Positions 52,751-61,507 of a DNA stretch of 64,000 bases are shown here, piece by piece. A program made the position numbers and the translations under genes. Source of the stretch: B18-G4 sp040775045 (lineage in GTDB: Bacteria; Bacteroidota; Bacteroidia; Bacteroidales; B18-G4); the NCBI GenBank assembly GCA_040775045.1, contig JAXGTH010000001.1, positions 15,284-79,283 on the forward strand, in the 5' to 3' direction. A model generated the notes under the pieces. The model ran no database searches, was not told the DNA's origin, and saw nothing but the letters and a program-made list of their open reading frames with translations. Position 1 is the first letter of the stretch. Each line of letters starts with the position of its first letter.

Positions 52751-53488
52751 TTATCCCTTAACGCTAGCGTGATCCTTGTAATAACTTATGGTACGGATGT
52801 TTTTATTGACCTCGTCGGAAGAGATATTCCCGTCGATAAGCCTGATGATACGATGTGCATGCTGCGCAATATCTTCTTCATGGGTCACCACGATGATGGT
52901 GTTACCCAGTTTGTGGATCTCTTCCAGCAGTCCCATGATCTCGATGGATGTCTTCGAATCAAGGTTACCTGTCGGCTCATCAGCCAGGATGATGGATGGT
53001 TCGTTCACAAGTGCCCGTGCCACAGCAACACGCTGGCGCTGCCCCCCCGACAATTCATTCGGTTTATGGGTCATTCGGTCGGCAAGCTGGACGTCATGCA
53101 AAACCTTCCGTGCCCTTTCTACCCGTTTTGCCTTGTTCAGGCCGGCATAGATCAGTGGCAGGGTCACATTCTCCAGTGCCGTTGAACGCGGAAGGAGGTT
53201 GAAGGTTTGAAAGATAAACCCGATCTCCTTGTTCCTGATCTCGGCAAGCTGGTTGTCGTTGAGCTGGCTCACATCATTGCCGTTCAGATAATAATGGCCA
53301 CTGGTTGGTGTGTCGAGGCAACCCAGGATGTTCATCAGGGTCGATTTTCCCGAGCCGGAAGGCCCCATCAGGGCAACAAATTCGTTCTTTTTGATCGAAA
53401 GAGAGATCGACCGAAGGGCTTTCACGGTTTCTGTGCCGACAACAAAATGCCTTGCAATTTCCTGTAACCTGATAACTTCCTGATTCAT
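52751..53488 (-). CDS. ABC transporter ATP-binding protein (LolD/MacB type)
   Basis: This 245-residue ATPase has Walker A GPSGSGKSTLMN, the Q-loop region FIFQTFNLLPRSTALENV, signature LSGGQRQRVAVARAL and Walker B IILADEPTGNLDSKT. These match the MacB/LolD/FtsE subfamily, which works with FtsX-like permeases in lipoprotein release or efflux. No permease gene is adjacent, so its partner lies elsewhere. A TACATTTG box on the reverse strand (53513-53506) lies 17 nt upstream of the start. Confidence 0.93.
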   Translation of the reverse strand: MNQEVIRLQEIARHFVVGTETVKALRSISLSIKKNEFVALMGPSGSGKSTLMNILGCLDTPTSGHYYLNGNDVSQLNDNQLAEIRNKEIGFIFQTFNLLPRSTALENVTLPLIYAGLNKAKRVERARKVLHDVQLADRMTHKPNELSGGQRQRVAVARALVNEPSIILADEPTGNLDSKTSIEIMGLLEEIHKLGNTIIVVTHEEDIAQHAHRIIRLIDGNISSDEVNKNIRTISYYKDHASVKG

Positions 53489-53505
53489 GGATGTATCCTT
53501 TTGTG

Positions 53506-53513
53506 CAAATGTA
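53506..53513 (-). promoter_or_regulatory. Candidate -7 box of the ABC ATPase gene
   Basis: The reverse strand reads TACATTTG, a full TAnnTTTG match, 17 nt before the start. No -33 box of consensus quality is visible at the right distance. Confidence 0.45.
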
Positions 53514-53598
53514 ACAAATAATCGTTGTGGTTGTTCTTTGACATGATCTGTTTAAAAGGGTTTATTCGCGAAACCCGGGTTTAACCCCCCCGTCAGTA

Positions 53599-54387
53599 CT
53601 AAAACCTTAGAACGAAATCCTGCTTTGCAATATTTTCCCTGAAAAGCAAAATGCCGGCCCTGAAAAGGTCGATCGAAATTCTGACTTCAGGCCTTGCCTT
53701 GATATTTTTCCATGCTGCCTGCATGCCCCTCGACCAGTTGATGTCGTCGATCACGACCATGCTCCCGGGATGCATATATGGCAATAGGCGGTTGAAATAA
53801 TCTATGGTCGACTCTTCGCGGTGGTTGCCGTCAATAAAAATAAAATCGATCATGCCGGCCTTCTTAAGGGCAGGGCCGAGGACAGTGTCAAAATTTCCAA
53901 TGATCAGCTCAACATTCATTATTCCCAGTTCGCTGAAGTTTTTCTGGGCGATCTCCGCTACCGAAGCACATCCCTCCATGCTCACGATCCGGCTCTGCGT
54001 TGAGGCCAACCCCATGTACATGGTGCTTATCCCAACCGATGTCCCTATTTCGACAATTTTTTCCGGCTCCAGATCTTTCACCAGCCTGTATAAAAGCCTG
54101 CCCAGCATGGGTTCGACCGAAGAATGCCTGGTGATCTCACCCAGGCTCCTGAGCCTGGTCACATACTGCCTGCTGGAAGCCCCTGTCCCAAAATCCGTCG
54201 TTTCAATGAGACTTTTCCTCTCCTGCAAATGCTTGCGGCGAAGTTCAATAATGTCGTAATCGGCATAGTTGGTCTTATCGCGGATCACCCTGGTATACAG
54301 GTCAAATACAAAAGGGGAATGGATCTTGTAAGCCGAGTTTGCATTCCACAAGTAGCGTAAGTATCCGGAAATTATGGCGGCATTCAT
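53599..54387 (-). CDS. Class I SAM-dependent methyltransferase (Methyltransf_24 type)
   Basis: This 262-residue protein has an N-terminal helical part typical of a Bacteroidota family (YLRYLWNANSAYKIHSPFVF), then a Rossmann SAM site EKIVEIGTSVGISTMYMGLA. The acidic motif IVSMEGC and the metal/substrate loop IDFIFIDGNHREESTIDYF follow, then MVVIDDINWS. This resembles O-methyltransferases and Methyltransf_24. The substrate is unknown. It lies 10 bp downstream of a secreted protein gene and may be co-transcribed with it. Confidence 0.85.
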   Translation of the reverse strand: MNAAIISGYLRYLWNANSAYKIHSPFVFDLYTRVIRDKTNYADYDIIELRRKHLQERKSLIETTDFGTGASSRQYVTRLRSLGEITRHSSVEPMLGRLLYRLVKDLEPEKIVEIGTSVGISTMYMGLASTQSRIVSMEGCASVAEIAQKNFSELGIMNVELIIGNFDTVLGPALKKAGMIDFIFIDGNHREESTIDYFNRLLPYMHPGSMVVIDDINWSRGMQAAWKNIKARPEVRISIDLFRAGILLFRENIAKQDFVLRF

Positions 54388-54397
54388 TTGCAGGAGA

Positions 54398-55942
54398 TCA
54401 GTTAAATGCCATTTTGCTGATATAAAACACGGTACGTTTCCCTTCCCCTACCCGGTTGTTCCGGATCTTCTGGTACCCATAACAGAGAAAGTAGTTACCA
54501 TACCAGTGTGAAATTTTCGAGCCAAGGTCTTCCATGACCTTATCACCCCTGTATTTGCTTTCGATGACCACATGCTGCAGCGGCCCGTTATCTTCCCCGT
54601 GGCCTGCTATTTTGTAATACAGGTGATTCGTGCTGGAGTAAAAAAACGCAATCTCATCCCCGCTGACATATGCACTCAGATATTTATCCAGGTCAAAGGT
54701 CATGATATCGTGAATATCAATGCCATCATCCCAGACCAGGCTGCCATCGGCCGAGAAAGCGGCTGCAACACCAGAGGTGTAATGATAGCCGTCAAACACG
54801 GTATAAGTCTGGGGGATAGGCCTTCCGTAATAATCGTAGTACATGTTGGTAACCGTCCTGTATTCAGGGTAATAGGCTTCGGCCAGGAGCACGAAATCTT
54901 TCCCGAAGGGGATGACATCATGCAGCAGCAGTGTATAGTCAAGAGAGAATTCTTCACCACGTTTCTTGTGTTTCTGTGCCTTCCTGTTAACTTCGGAAAG
55001 CGCGTTGCTGTTCAGCGCACGATACATCTCTTCAAACTCCAGGAAATTATAGTAGTTGATAAAGACCTCTTTATCATCGATGAACTTAGAGATGAAGTAT
55101 CCGGTATTTTCCTGCCCTGTTTCATCGGTGTTTTCCGATACCCTCGATGCAAAATTGCTGTATGTACCCATGATAATCAGGGTATCGCGGTCTGCGCCTG
55201 CGATCCTGGCCTCGTTGATCACTTTGTTCTCAAGGGCAGGATTGATCCGGTAGGTCTTTATCGCCTCTGCATTCATGCCGGTTTCAATCACATAGATGGC
55301 ATTTTGCCGTTTCTCGATATAATTATCGACCACCAGCATCAGTTTACCGCTTTCCTCACTGTCATATACCTGCTGAATGAGATTCATCCCTTCGATATCC
55401 GGCACGAATTCTTTTGTTTCCTCCTGACCGGGTTTCAGGAATATCATAAACGGTTCGAAGGATTCATTGTTGAATGTGGCCAGGACATGCTGGTCGACGA
55501 TCCTGAAATCCATAAGGTCAGCCTTCTCCCTGACCCGGTAGTTCAAGATCTCAAACCTGTTAAGTTCGTAATCAACTTTCAGGACCTGCAGGTTTGGTAA
55601 GGTTTTTTGCTTTCCGGCATCGTGAAAGACAAGATAGGTGTTTGTTCCATCCCGGTCGTAACCTGAAAATTTGACACCGCTGATGAGTGCCGTATCGGCA
55701 AGCCATTTTTGCCTGAACAGCTTGTCGTAAAAGGCGAAATGCCAGATATAGGTGTCAGGTTCACTTCCTTTGTCGGGGCTCTCATAGAACACCAGCAAGC
55801 CTTCTTCACCGCAAGGGACTAGGTTGTAGCTTTCCATATCGAGGTTGGCATTCAGTTCAAGGCGCAGCGGATTGTTCTGCTGGGCGGATGATACATGAAA
55901 GCAGGCTGTAAAAATCAGGAATATGGGCAATATCCTCTTCAT
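54398..55942 (-). CDS. Secreted protein of unknown function
   Basis: The start at 55942 (MKRILPIFLIFTACFHVSSA) gives 514 residues with a cleavable signal peptide. The mature part is rich in beta-strand and aromatic residues, with repeated hydrophobic-strand patterns suggestive of a beta-propeller (FVLLAEAYYPEYRTV, YHYTSGVAAAFSADGSLVWD, FFYSSTNHLYYKIAG). No enzyme motif and no type IX sorting domain is visible. Similar uncharacterised proteins occur in Bacteroidota. It is probably periplasmic or outer-membrane associated. Confidence 0.65.
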   Translation of the reverse strand: MKRILPIFLIFTACFHVSSAQQNNPLRLELNANLDMESYNLVPCGEEGLLVFYESPDKGSEPDTYIWHFAFYDKLFRQKWLADTALISGVKFSGYDRDGTNTYLVFHDAGKQKTLPNLQVLKVDYELNRFEILNYRVREKADLMDFRIVDQHVLATFNNESFEPFMIFLKPGQEETKEFVPDIEGMNLIQQVYDSEESGKLMLVVDNYIEKRQNAIYVIETGMNAEAIKTYRINPALENKVINEARIAGADRDTLIIMGTYSNFASRVSENTDETGQENTGYFISKFIDDKEVFINYYNFLEFEEMYRALNSNALSEVNRKAQKHKKRGEEFSLDYTLLLHDVIPFGKDFVLLAEAYYPEYRTVTNMYYDYYGRPIPQTYTVFDGYHYTSGVAAAFSADGSLVWDDGIDIHDIMTFDLDKYLSAYVSGDEIAFFYSSTNHLYYKIAGHGEDNGPLQHVVIESKYRGDKVMEDLGSKISHWYGNYFLCYGYQKIRNNRVGEGKRTVFYISKMAFN

Positions 55943-56005
55943 CTGGTATGGCGTTGCCTGACACAATAATAACACATTTTTCGCTGAAATATTTGAAGGT
56001 TTATT

Positions 56006-56040
56006 AAAAAAAGGCCCTGCCGGAATGGGCCGGCAGGGCC
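56006..56040 (-). terminator. Rho-independent terminator of the 548-residue secreted protein gene
   Basis: GGCCCTGCCGG (56013-56023) pairs perfectly with CCGGCAGGGCC (56030-56040) around a 6-nt loop. On the reverse strand a run of seven T follows. Confidence 0.9.
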
Positions 56041-56062
56041 TTTACAGGGGTTTCCTTAGAGA

Positions 56063-57709
56063 TTATTTGTCAATGATCAGTTTTTCAACAGCAGAGTTGC
56101 CCCTGCTGTCGGAAAACTGCAACATGTATATGCCATTGTTCAAGCCTTCCAGGTCGAGCCTGTACGTGCCGGTGAAAGTAATGGTTTCGCTAACCTCCAT
56201 GCCCGTGAGCGAGTATACGCTGAGATGAAGGGCTTCTTTCGTTGCAGCGTTTACCGTAACCTGGCTTCCGGCCGGGTTGGGGTAGATGCTGATCTCAACA
56301 TCCAGGTTGTTCTTCTCTGAAATCCCGGAGCTTCCTGTCCCGGTGAGCAACACATCATCCACCTCCCAGGTGGCCGATTCCTGGCTTGTGGAAGTGAATT
56401 TGAATGCGATGTATACCTGGGTGCCGTTGATATTCGAAACATCGATGTTACCGCTGGAGATCCATTCAAAATACCCGGTTGATGTTTCAAATTCAAGGTT
56501 GGTCCACGTTGCTGTCGTGGGATCGCTACCATCATAATCATTCGATATCAGTGCCTCGAGTGCAGGCCCGTCATAGGCGTCGGCAGTATAGAAGCTCAGG
56601 ACTTCAGCCCCGAAATTGTCGAAATTGACGGGAGGGGAGATGAGCCAGTCTTCATTTTCAAAGGCCTGACCTTCATAGCCGCTGCATTTCGCACATGGGG
56701 TTCCTCCCATACCGTGGATATCGTCGATCTCCCACTCCTGCTGTCCGGTAACGCTGATGCGGTCCCATCCTCCCCATCCGTTGTTGAAGTTCTCGGAGAG
56801 GATGACGGTGATATCGGCGGTTGTGGCAGTGGCTGCCGGTGCCGTGCCGTCATTCTTGTAGTCGATATTGGCTCCGCCATTGGTATATGGAAAGATCATG
56901 AAGAAATAGTCGGCATTGGGCTCGAGGTCCCCGAAACTGCAGTTTTCCTGACCGTAAGGGATATTCAGGGCTCCTGTACCATCACTAAGGTCAGTGTCGT
57001 CGGCAACAGGAGTGCCGTCGACGGGGGCAGTGATGTTGTCTTCATCGCTGGCCAGCACCAGGTAACCGCCGGGCAACTGTTCTCCCGTGGCATCGGTCCA
57101 GCCGAGGTTGATGATGATACCCGAAGCAGTTGCCGTAAAATCAGTGGGGTAATTCGTGGGTTCGGGTGAGATCCCTGCAGCCATCACACTGAAATCGTCA
57201 TAATATACCAACCCGCCAAAACTGCCGTCTTCCTTGTAAACCCTTACCTCGAAGCGGAAACCGTCGGCATTGGCCGGGGCTGTCAGCGAAACGGAATAAT
57301 GCTGCCAGTCGGGGCTGTTGCTGGAATAGGTGGTGGGGCGGAGTTCTTCTTCATTGTCGTCGAGATAGGTGTCGCCATCCAGCCAGTATGACCAGATCCT
57401 GTGACGGGCATCCGTCACGTTGTCCAGGAAATAATAGCTTATCGTGTAATTTGCTCCGCCAACGATACCTGTGATGTCCTGCTGAAAGTCCTGGGTCCCG
57501 TCGGCCGACATATGGCCTGCTGAATAAGTGCCCCCGTGTACCGGGTCGGTGGCCTGGCTGATGTTCTCAGCCTTGGGCCAGTCGGTGGGGGTGTTCGCGT
57601 CATCCCAGAGTTCAAGGTCTCCGTTGAGTACCAGCTCCTGGGTAAAGCCCTGGCCTGACGGAACCATGATAAACGTGGCCAGTGCAAGTAAGATGAGTAG
57701 ATTTTTCAT
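56063..57709 (-). CDS. Type IX-secreted carbohydrate-binding-like protein
   Basis: This 548-residue protein has a signal peptide (residues about 1-24). An N-terminal jelly-roll module like a carbohydrate-binding domain (LVLNGDLELWDD ... YYDDFSVMAAG) is followed by a fibronectin III-like domain (about 185-285) and a MAM-like 'choice-of-anchor' domain (ENEDWLISPPVNFDNFGAEV to WEVDDVLLTGTG). It ends with a type A sorting domain (ISIYPNPAGSQVTVNA ... AVEKLIIDK) for export by the type IX system and surface attachment. About 270 residues in the middle are shared with the 57808 protein. Ligand unknown. Confidence 0.85.
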   Translation of the reverse strand: MKNLLILLALATFIMVPSGQGFTQELVLNGDLELWDDANTPTDWPKAENISQATDPVHGGTYSAGHMSADGTQDFQQDITGIVGGANYTISYYFLDNVTDARHRIWSYWLDGDTYLDDNEEELRPTTYSSNSPDWQHYSVSLTAPANADGFRFEVRVYKEDGSFGGLVYYDDFSVMAAGISPEPTNYPTDFTATASGIIINLGWTDATGEQLPGGYLVLASDEDNITAPVDGTPVADDTDLSDGTGALNIPYGQENCSFGDLEPNADYFFMIFPYTNGGANIDYKNDGTAPAATATTADITVILSENFNNGWGGWDRISVTGQQEWEIDDIHGMGGTPCAKCSGYEGQAFENEDWLISPPVNFDNFGAEVLSFYTADAYDGPALEALISNDYDGSDPTTATWTNLEFETSTGYFEWISSGNIDVSNINGTQVYIAFKFTSTSQESATWEVDDVLLTGTGSSGISEKNNLDVEISIYPNPAGSQVTVNAATKEALHLSVYSLTGMEVSETITFTGTYRLDLEGLNNGIYMLQFSDSRGNSAVEKLIIDK

Positions 57710-57754
57710 GATATTGAAGTTTTAATTGATAATCCGGGGGATGATCCCGACAGG

Positions 57755-57794
57755 GCAGGAAGGCCGGCGTAAAAGAACACGCTGGCCTTCCTGC
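57755..57794 (-). terminator. Hairpin after the 1153-residue secreted protein gene
   Basis: GCAGGAAGGCC (57755-57765) pairs with GGCCTTCCTGC (57784-57794), with further pairing across one mismatch. No T-run follows, so it may end transcription weakly or stabilise the mRNA. Confidence 0.55.
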
Positions 57795-57807
57795 TCTCCG
57801 GGAATAT

Positions 57808-60800
57808 TTACCTGACGACCAGCTTGCCGGTCTTCAGTATATGGCTTTCCGACAGGTACCTCACAAAATAGACACCTGCATCGAGATGGTCGACATTCAA
57901 TGAGGTATTCCCGGCGGGTATCCTGTTTTCCAGTACTTTCTGCCCGCTCAGGGAGAAGATGGCGATGGTAATTGTTTCGTTGCTCCTGTTCTCAACGGTG
58001 AGGGCGTCGTATACCGGGTTCGGATAGATGCTGATCAGCCCTTCGGCCTCAGGCTCGCTGATGCCAATGGGATGAACATCGATATAATCCTCCTTCACCA
58101 TGGTATCCTCACCATAATCGTTGGCTACCGTCAGGGTAACATCGTAGAGGCCCACAGCGGCATAAACGACGGGTTCGGGATTCTGGAGCATCGATCCCGG
58201 CGGTGTGCCGCCTTCGAAGGTCCATGACCAGCTGGTGATGGTGCCCGTTGAGAGGTCAGTGAAATTCACCTGCTGACCGACAGCCGGGTTGGTGGCATCG
58301 GCTTCGAAATCGGCTACCGGGGCATAATCGACCGAAATGTAATCGATGCGCGTAAGCGTTGAAGTTTCGCCAAAGTCGTTTTCTACTTCAAGGGTTACGT
58401 CGTAGGCCCCCTGGGTATCGTAAAGGATGCCTGTCGGGTTTTGGTCGGTCGATGTTCCGGGCGTACCGCCTTCAAAGGTCCAGAGCCACGAAATGATGGT
58501 GCCGCCACTCGAAAGGTCCGTGAAATCAGTTGTTCCACCTACAAGTACCGTAGTGTCGGCAGCCTTGAAATTGGCTGTGGGCATCACGAATGAGCATCCT
58601 GCCATGGGTGTGGCAAAGATGGTGTCGCCGTTTCCGTTCACGGCTGCAAACTCGGTGGAGGCAATCCAGTTCTCGGCCAGCGCATTGTTCAGTGAAGGAT
58701 CGCAGAAGGTGAGCGAGGGACCGAAACCGTCGGCCAGGGTATCCCAGGGGAGGGCATCGTCATAATGAACTGAATCGACGAACATGCCACCGCCATCGAG
58801 AAGCTGGATAAGCTCGCCCGAATTGCTGAGGGCGCCGCTGCTCCACTGGTATGCCGTAACCCCAAAGGTGTTCAGCATGGCCAGGGAGTCGATGGAAACC
58901 AGCACATACTCTGCCGGGTTGAGCACCAGTGACGGGAAGGTATAGGTCACCCCGTCGCTGAAAGTGAACCCTGTCATGTCGACAGCCTCTGTGCCATTGT
59001 TATAAAGCTCGATGAATTCGAGGGAGTCGTTGCCGCTTTCCGGGGGGTTGTACATGATCTCCGTGATCACGATCGGTGGCTGTACATAAGGTTCAACAAT
59101 GGAGAAAGTGTTGGGGCTTTCTCCAACGGGACCGCTGTCGAGGTCGGAGATCCGGATAATATAATCATCGCCCAGGGCCTGTGTGCTGAAGATGTTCCAG
59201 GTCCAGGAGTTCAGTGATGATGAGATGTTCGATACCAGCAGTTGCGGGAACCAGGTGTTGGTGTCGATGAGTTCGATCTTGATCTGCCCGGTGTACACGA
59301 TGGTGCTCCAGGTGATGTCGTGGGTGCTTCCCTGTTCCCAGGATTCGCCGCCCATCGGGGAGGAGACCAGGATGGTAGGCACGGGCGGGAAGTTCTCGGC
59401 CCCCGGGGAGCCCAGTTCATTCTGGATACTGCGTGCCCAGTTTTCGCCAAGGGCATTGTCGAGGTCAGGGTCGAGCAGAGAAAGCCACGGGCCGTTGCCG
59501 TCGGGTTCCGTCGGCCAGGGCGCTGAGTCGGTATAAGGCACGAAGTCGGCTTGCAGCCTGCCGAGGTTGAAGAGGTTCACCACGTCATCGGTATTGTTGA
59601 GGCTCCAGTTGGCCTGCAGGGTGCCGTCGAGGTCGGGCACGAAGGGGAAGGCACCATCGGTATCGATGGAGATCGTATAATACTGTCCGGGGCTGAGGAT
59701 GGTACCACCCGGTATGGCGATTGGGATGTTCGATGCGGTATTGTCCTGCACGTACCAGCCCGAGATATCGATGTTGCTGCTGGTGTTATTGTACAACTCG
59801 ATCCATTCTTCATCATTGCCTGAAGAGTTGTACATGATCTCATTGATCACCACGCCAGCCGGGTCGGGGCCGTTGCCCGTGACCAGCACATTGTCGACTT
59901 CCCAGAGGGCCGCTCCTGATGTTGTGGAGTTGTACACGAAAGCAATGTAAACGGCACTGCCGCTGACGCCTGACAGGCTGATGTTGCCCGAATGGGTCCA
60001 GGCATAGCCCCCCGACGAAAGTGTGGCCGAGAGGTTTGTCCAGGTAGCGGTGGCAGGGTTGCCGCCCCCGTCATAGTTGTTTGAGTATTTTACTTCAAGG
60101 TCGGGACCTGAAAAATTCTTTGCGGTATAGAAGGTCAGTACCTCACCGGTAAAAGCGCCCAGGTTCATGGGCGGGGAGATAAGCCAGTCTTCATTGTTCT
60201 GGGCTCCACCCGAATAGCCGTTCATGTAAGCACATGGTGTCCCGTCGGGACCGAAGCTGTTGTCCCTTGTCCATACCTGATCGCCCACCACGCTGATGGT
60301 CTGCCAGGCCATCCAGCTCCAGTTGAAGTCTTCGTACATCACCACCGAGGTAGTGGTGGCGTTGGCTTCAGGAGCTGTGCCATCGGTCTTGTAATCGATG
60401 GTGGCACCGCCGTTGGTATATGGATAGATGGCAAAAAAGTACTGGGTGTTGGTGGCCAGGTTCATGAAGGTATATGTTTCCTGCCCGTAGTTCACGTTCT
60501 TGGCCCCTGCGCCGTCGCTAAGGTCAAGGTCGTCATCGACAGGGGTGCCATCAACGGGAGCAACAATATTGTCCTGCTCGCTGATGAAGACCACATAGGC
60601 TCCCGGGAGCTGCGCACCTGTTGCGTCTGTCCAGGAAGTCTCGATCATGTTACCGGCAGCCGAGGCTGAAAAAGCGGTCGGGTAATTGGTCGGTTCAGGC
60701 AGCGGGCCGCTCGAAAGGCTCTGTCCGCTGTTCAGCGCGCCAACGGTGGCCGTCACCGGACCGGTCCAGTTAAAGGCGCTGTATTGCGTGCCACTACCGG

Positions 60801-61269
60801 TTAGCTGAAGCGATTCGGAATCAAGTGTTGCAGATCCTTCAGCAACGCCTATGTCGGTTGAGGTCACCCCGTCGGCAGGGCCGCCTACTCCGGCAAATGT
60901 TCCTTCATAGCTCAGGAACTGCCCGCTGATCAGGGTGCCGTTGTAACTGAGGGCAAGGCCATCAGGCGCTCCATTCTGTATCCCGGTAATATACTTATAA
61001 TAAATGGTAAAATTTCCGACAGTGGCTCCGGCCGTATATCCGTCGAGGGTATGGGTGCCATAGACCGCACCGCCACTTCCATTATACAGATCAACCTGGA
61101 ACAGTGAAAGTGTGTAGCTGCCCGGGTTTTCGATGATAACTTCGACAACCTCATTGACATCGGTGCCTGCATTATCATAATGGATCTCGTTGATCCACGC
61201 GTTCTGGCCCTGGAGGCCAAGGGTAAAGATGGCTGCAAAGGCCACCATCAGGGTAGTGATCTTTTTCAT
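57808..61269 (-). CDS. Type IX-secreted multidomain protein with lamin-tail and PKD domains
   Basis: This 1153-residue protein starts with a signal peptide ending near GLQGQNA. An N-terminal lamin-tail-like domain (AWINEIHYDNAGTDVNEVVE) is followed by the fibronectin III plus choice-of-anchor module shared with the 56063 protein (about 200-475). Then come a second lamin-tail domain (VVINEIMYNSSGNDEEWIEL), a GPI-anchored-type domain, a third lamin-tail domain (IVITEIMYNPPESGNDSLEF) and two PKD domains (WLWTFEGGTPGTS, WSWTFEGGTPPGS). It ends in a type A sorting domain (ISIYPNPVYDALTV ... KTGKLVVR). It is probably a cell-surface or released adhesin-like protein; the substrate is unknown. Confidence 0.88.
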   Translation of the reverse strand: MKKITTLMVAFAAIFTLGLQGQNAWINEIHYDNAGTDVNEVVEVIIENPGSYTLSLFQVDLYNGSGGAVYGTHTLDGYTAGATVGNFTIYYKYITGIQNGAPDGLALSYNGTLISGQFLSYEGTFAGVGGPADGVTSTDIGVAEGSATLDSESLQLTGSGTQYSAFNWTGPVTATVGALNSGQSLSSGPLPEPTNYPTAFSASAAGNMIETSWTDATGAQLPGAYVVFISEQDNIVAPVDGTPVDDDLDLSDGAGAKNVNYGQETYTFMNLATNTQYFFAIYPYTNGGATIDYKTDGTAPEANATTTSVVMYEDFNWSWMAWQTISVVGDQVWTRDNSFGPDGTPCAYMNGYSGGAQNNEDWLISPPMNLGAFTGEVLTFYTAKNFSGPDLEVKYSNNYDGGGNPATATWTNLSATLSSGGYAWTHSGNISLSGVSGSAVYIAFVYNSTTSGAALWEVDNVLVTGNGPDPAGVVINEIMYNSSGNDEEWIELYNNTSSNIDISGWYVQDNTASNIPIAIPGGTILSPGQYYTISIDTDGAFPFVPDLDGTLQANWSLNNTDDVVNLFNLGRLQADFVPYTDSAPWPTEPDGNGPWLSLLDPDLDNALGENWARSIQNELGSPGAENFPPVPTILVSSPMGGESWEQGSTHDITWSTIVYTGQIKIELIDTNTWFPQLLVSNISSSLNSWTWNIFSTQALGDDYIIRISDLDSGPVGESPNTFSIVEPYVQPPIVITEIMYNPPESGNDSLEFIELYNNGTEAVDMTGFTFSDGVTYTFPSLVLNPAEYVLVSIDSLAMLNTFGVTAYQWSSGALSNSGELIQLLDGGGMFVDSVHYDDALPWDTLADGFGPSLTFCDPSLNNALAENWIASTEFAAVNGNGDTIFATPMAGCSFVMPTANFKAADTTVLVGGTTDFTDLSSGGTIISWLWTFEGGTPGTSTDQNPTGILYDTQGAYDVTLEVENDFGETSTLTRIDYISVDYAPVADFEADATNPAVGQQVNFTDLSTGTITSWSWTFEGGTPPGSMLQNPEPVVYAAVGLYDVTLTVANDYGEDTMVKEDYIDVHPIGISEPEAEGLISIYPNPVYDALTVENRSNETITIAIFSLSGQKVLENRIPAGNTSLNVDHLDAGVYFVRYLSESHILKTGKLVVR

Positions 61270-61435
61270 AGTGATAATATTTAATGACTAATTGATTTCG
61301 CTGAAAGCCTGATCTTGCAATATACAAAGATGTGGATTTTTGTGCAATTGATCCATGCAGGGGGGTTAAATATTTGTTAACAAAAAGTGGAAAAACCCTG
61401 GAAGGATAACTGCTGCTGGATCCCTGTCCCTGAAT

Positions 61436-61471
61436 TTGAATATTACATATTGAATACTGCATATTGTATAT
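61436..61471. repeat. Short 7-bp-period array (GAATATT type)
   Basis: GAATATT, ACATATT, GAATACT, GCATATT and GTATATA follow each other without gaps. It sits in the 238-bp gap between the secreted protein gene and dnaK, next to the dnaK terminator. Confidence 0.65.
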
Positions 61472-61503
61472 AAAAAAAACCCGCCATACAGCGGGTTTTT
61501 TTT
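61472..61503 (-). terminator. Rho-independent terminator of dnaK
   Basis: AAAAAAACCCGC and GCGGGTTTTTTT pair around a 6-nt CATACA loop. With A/T runs on both sides the structure could work in both directions, but dnaK on the reverse strand is the only gene reading into it. Confidence 0.85.
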
Positions 61504-61507
61504 ATGG

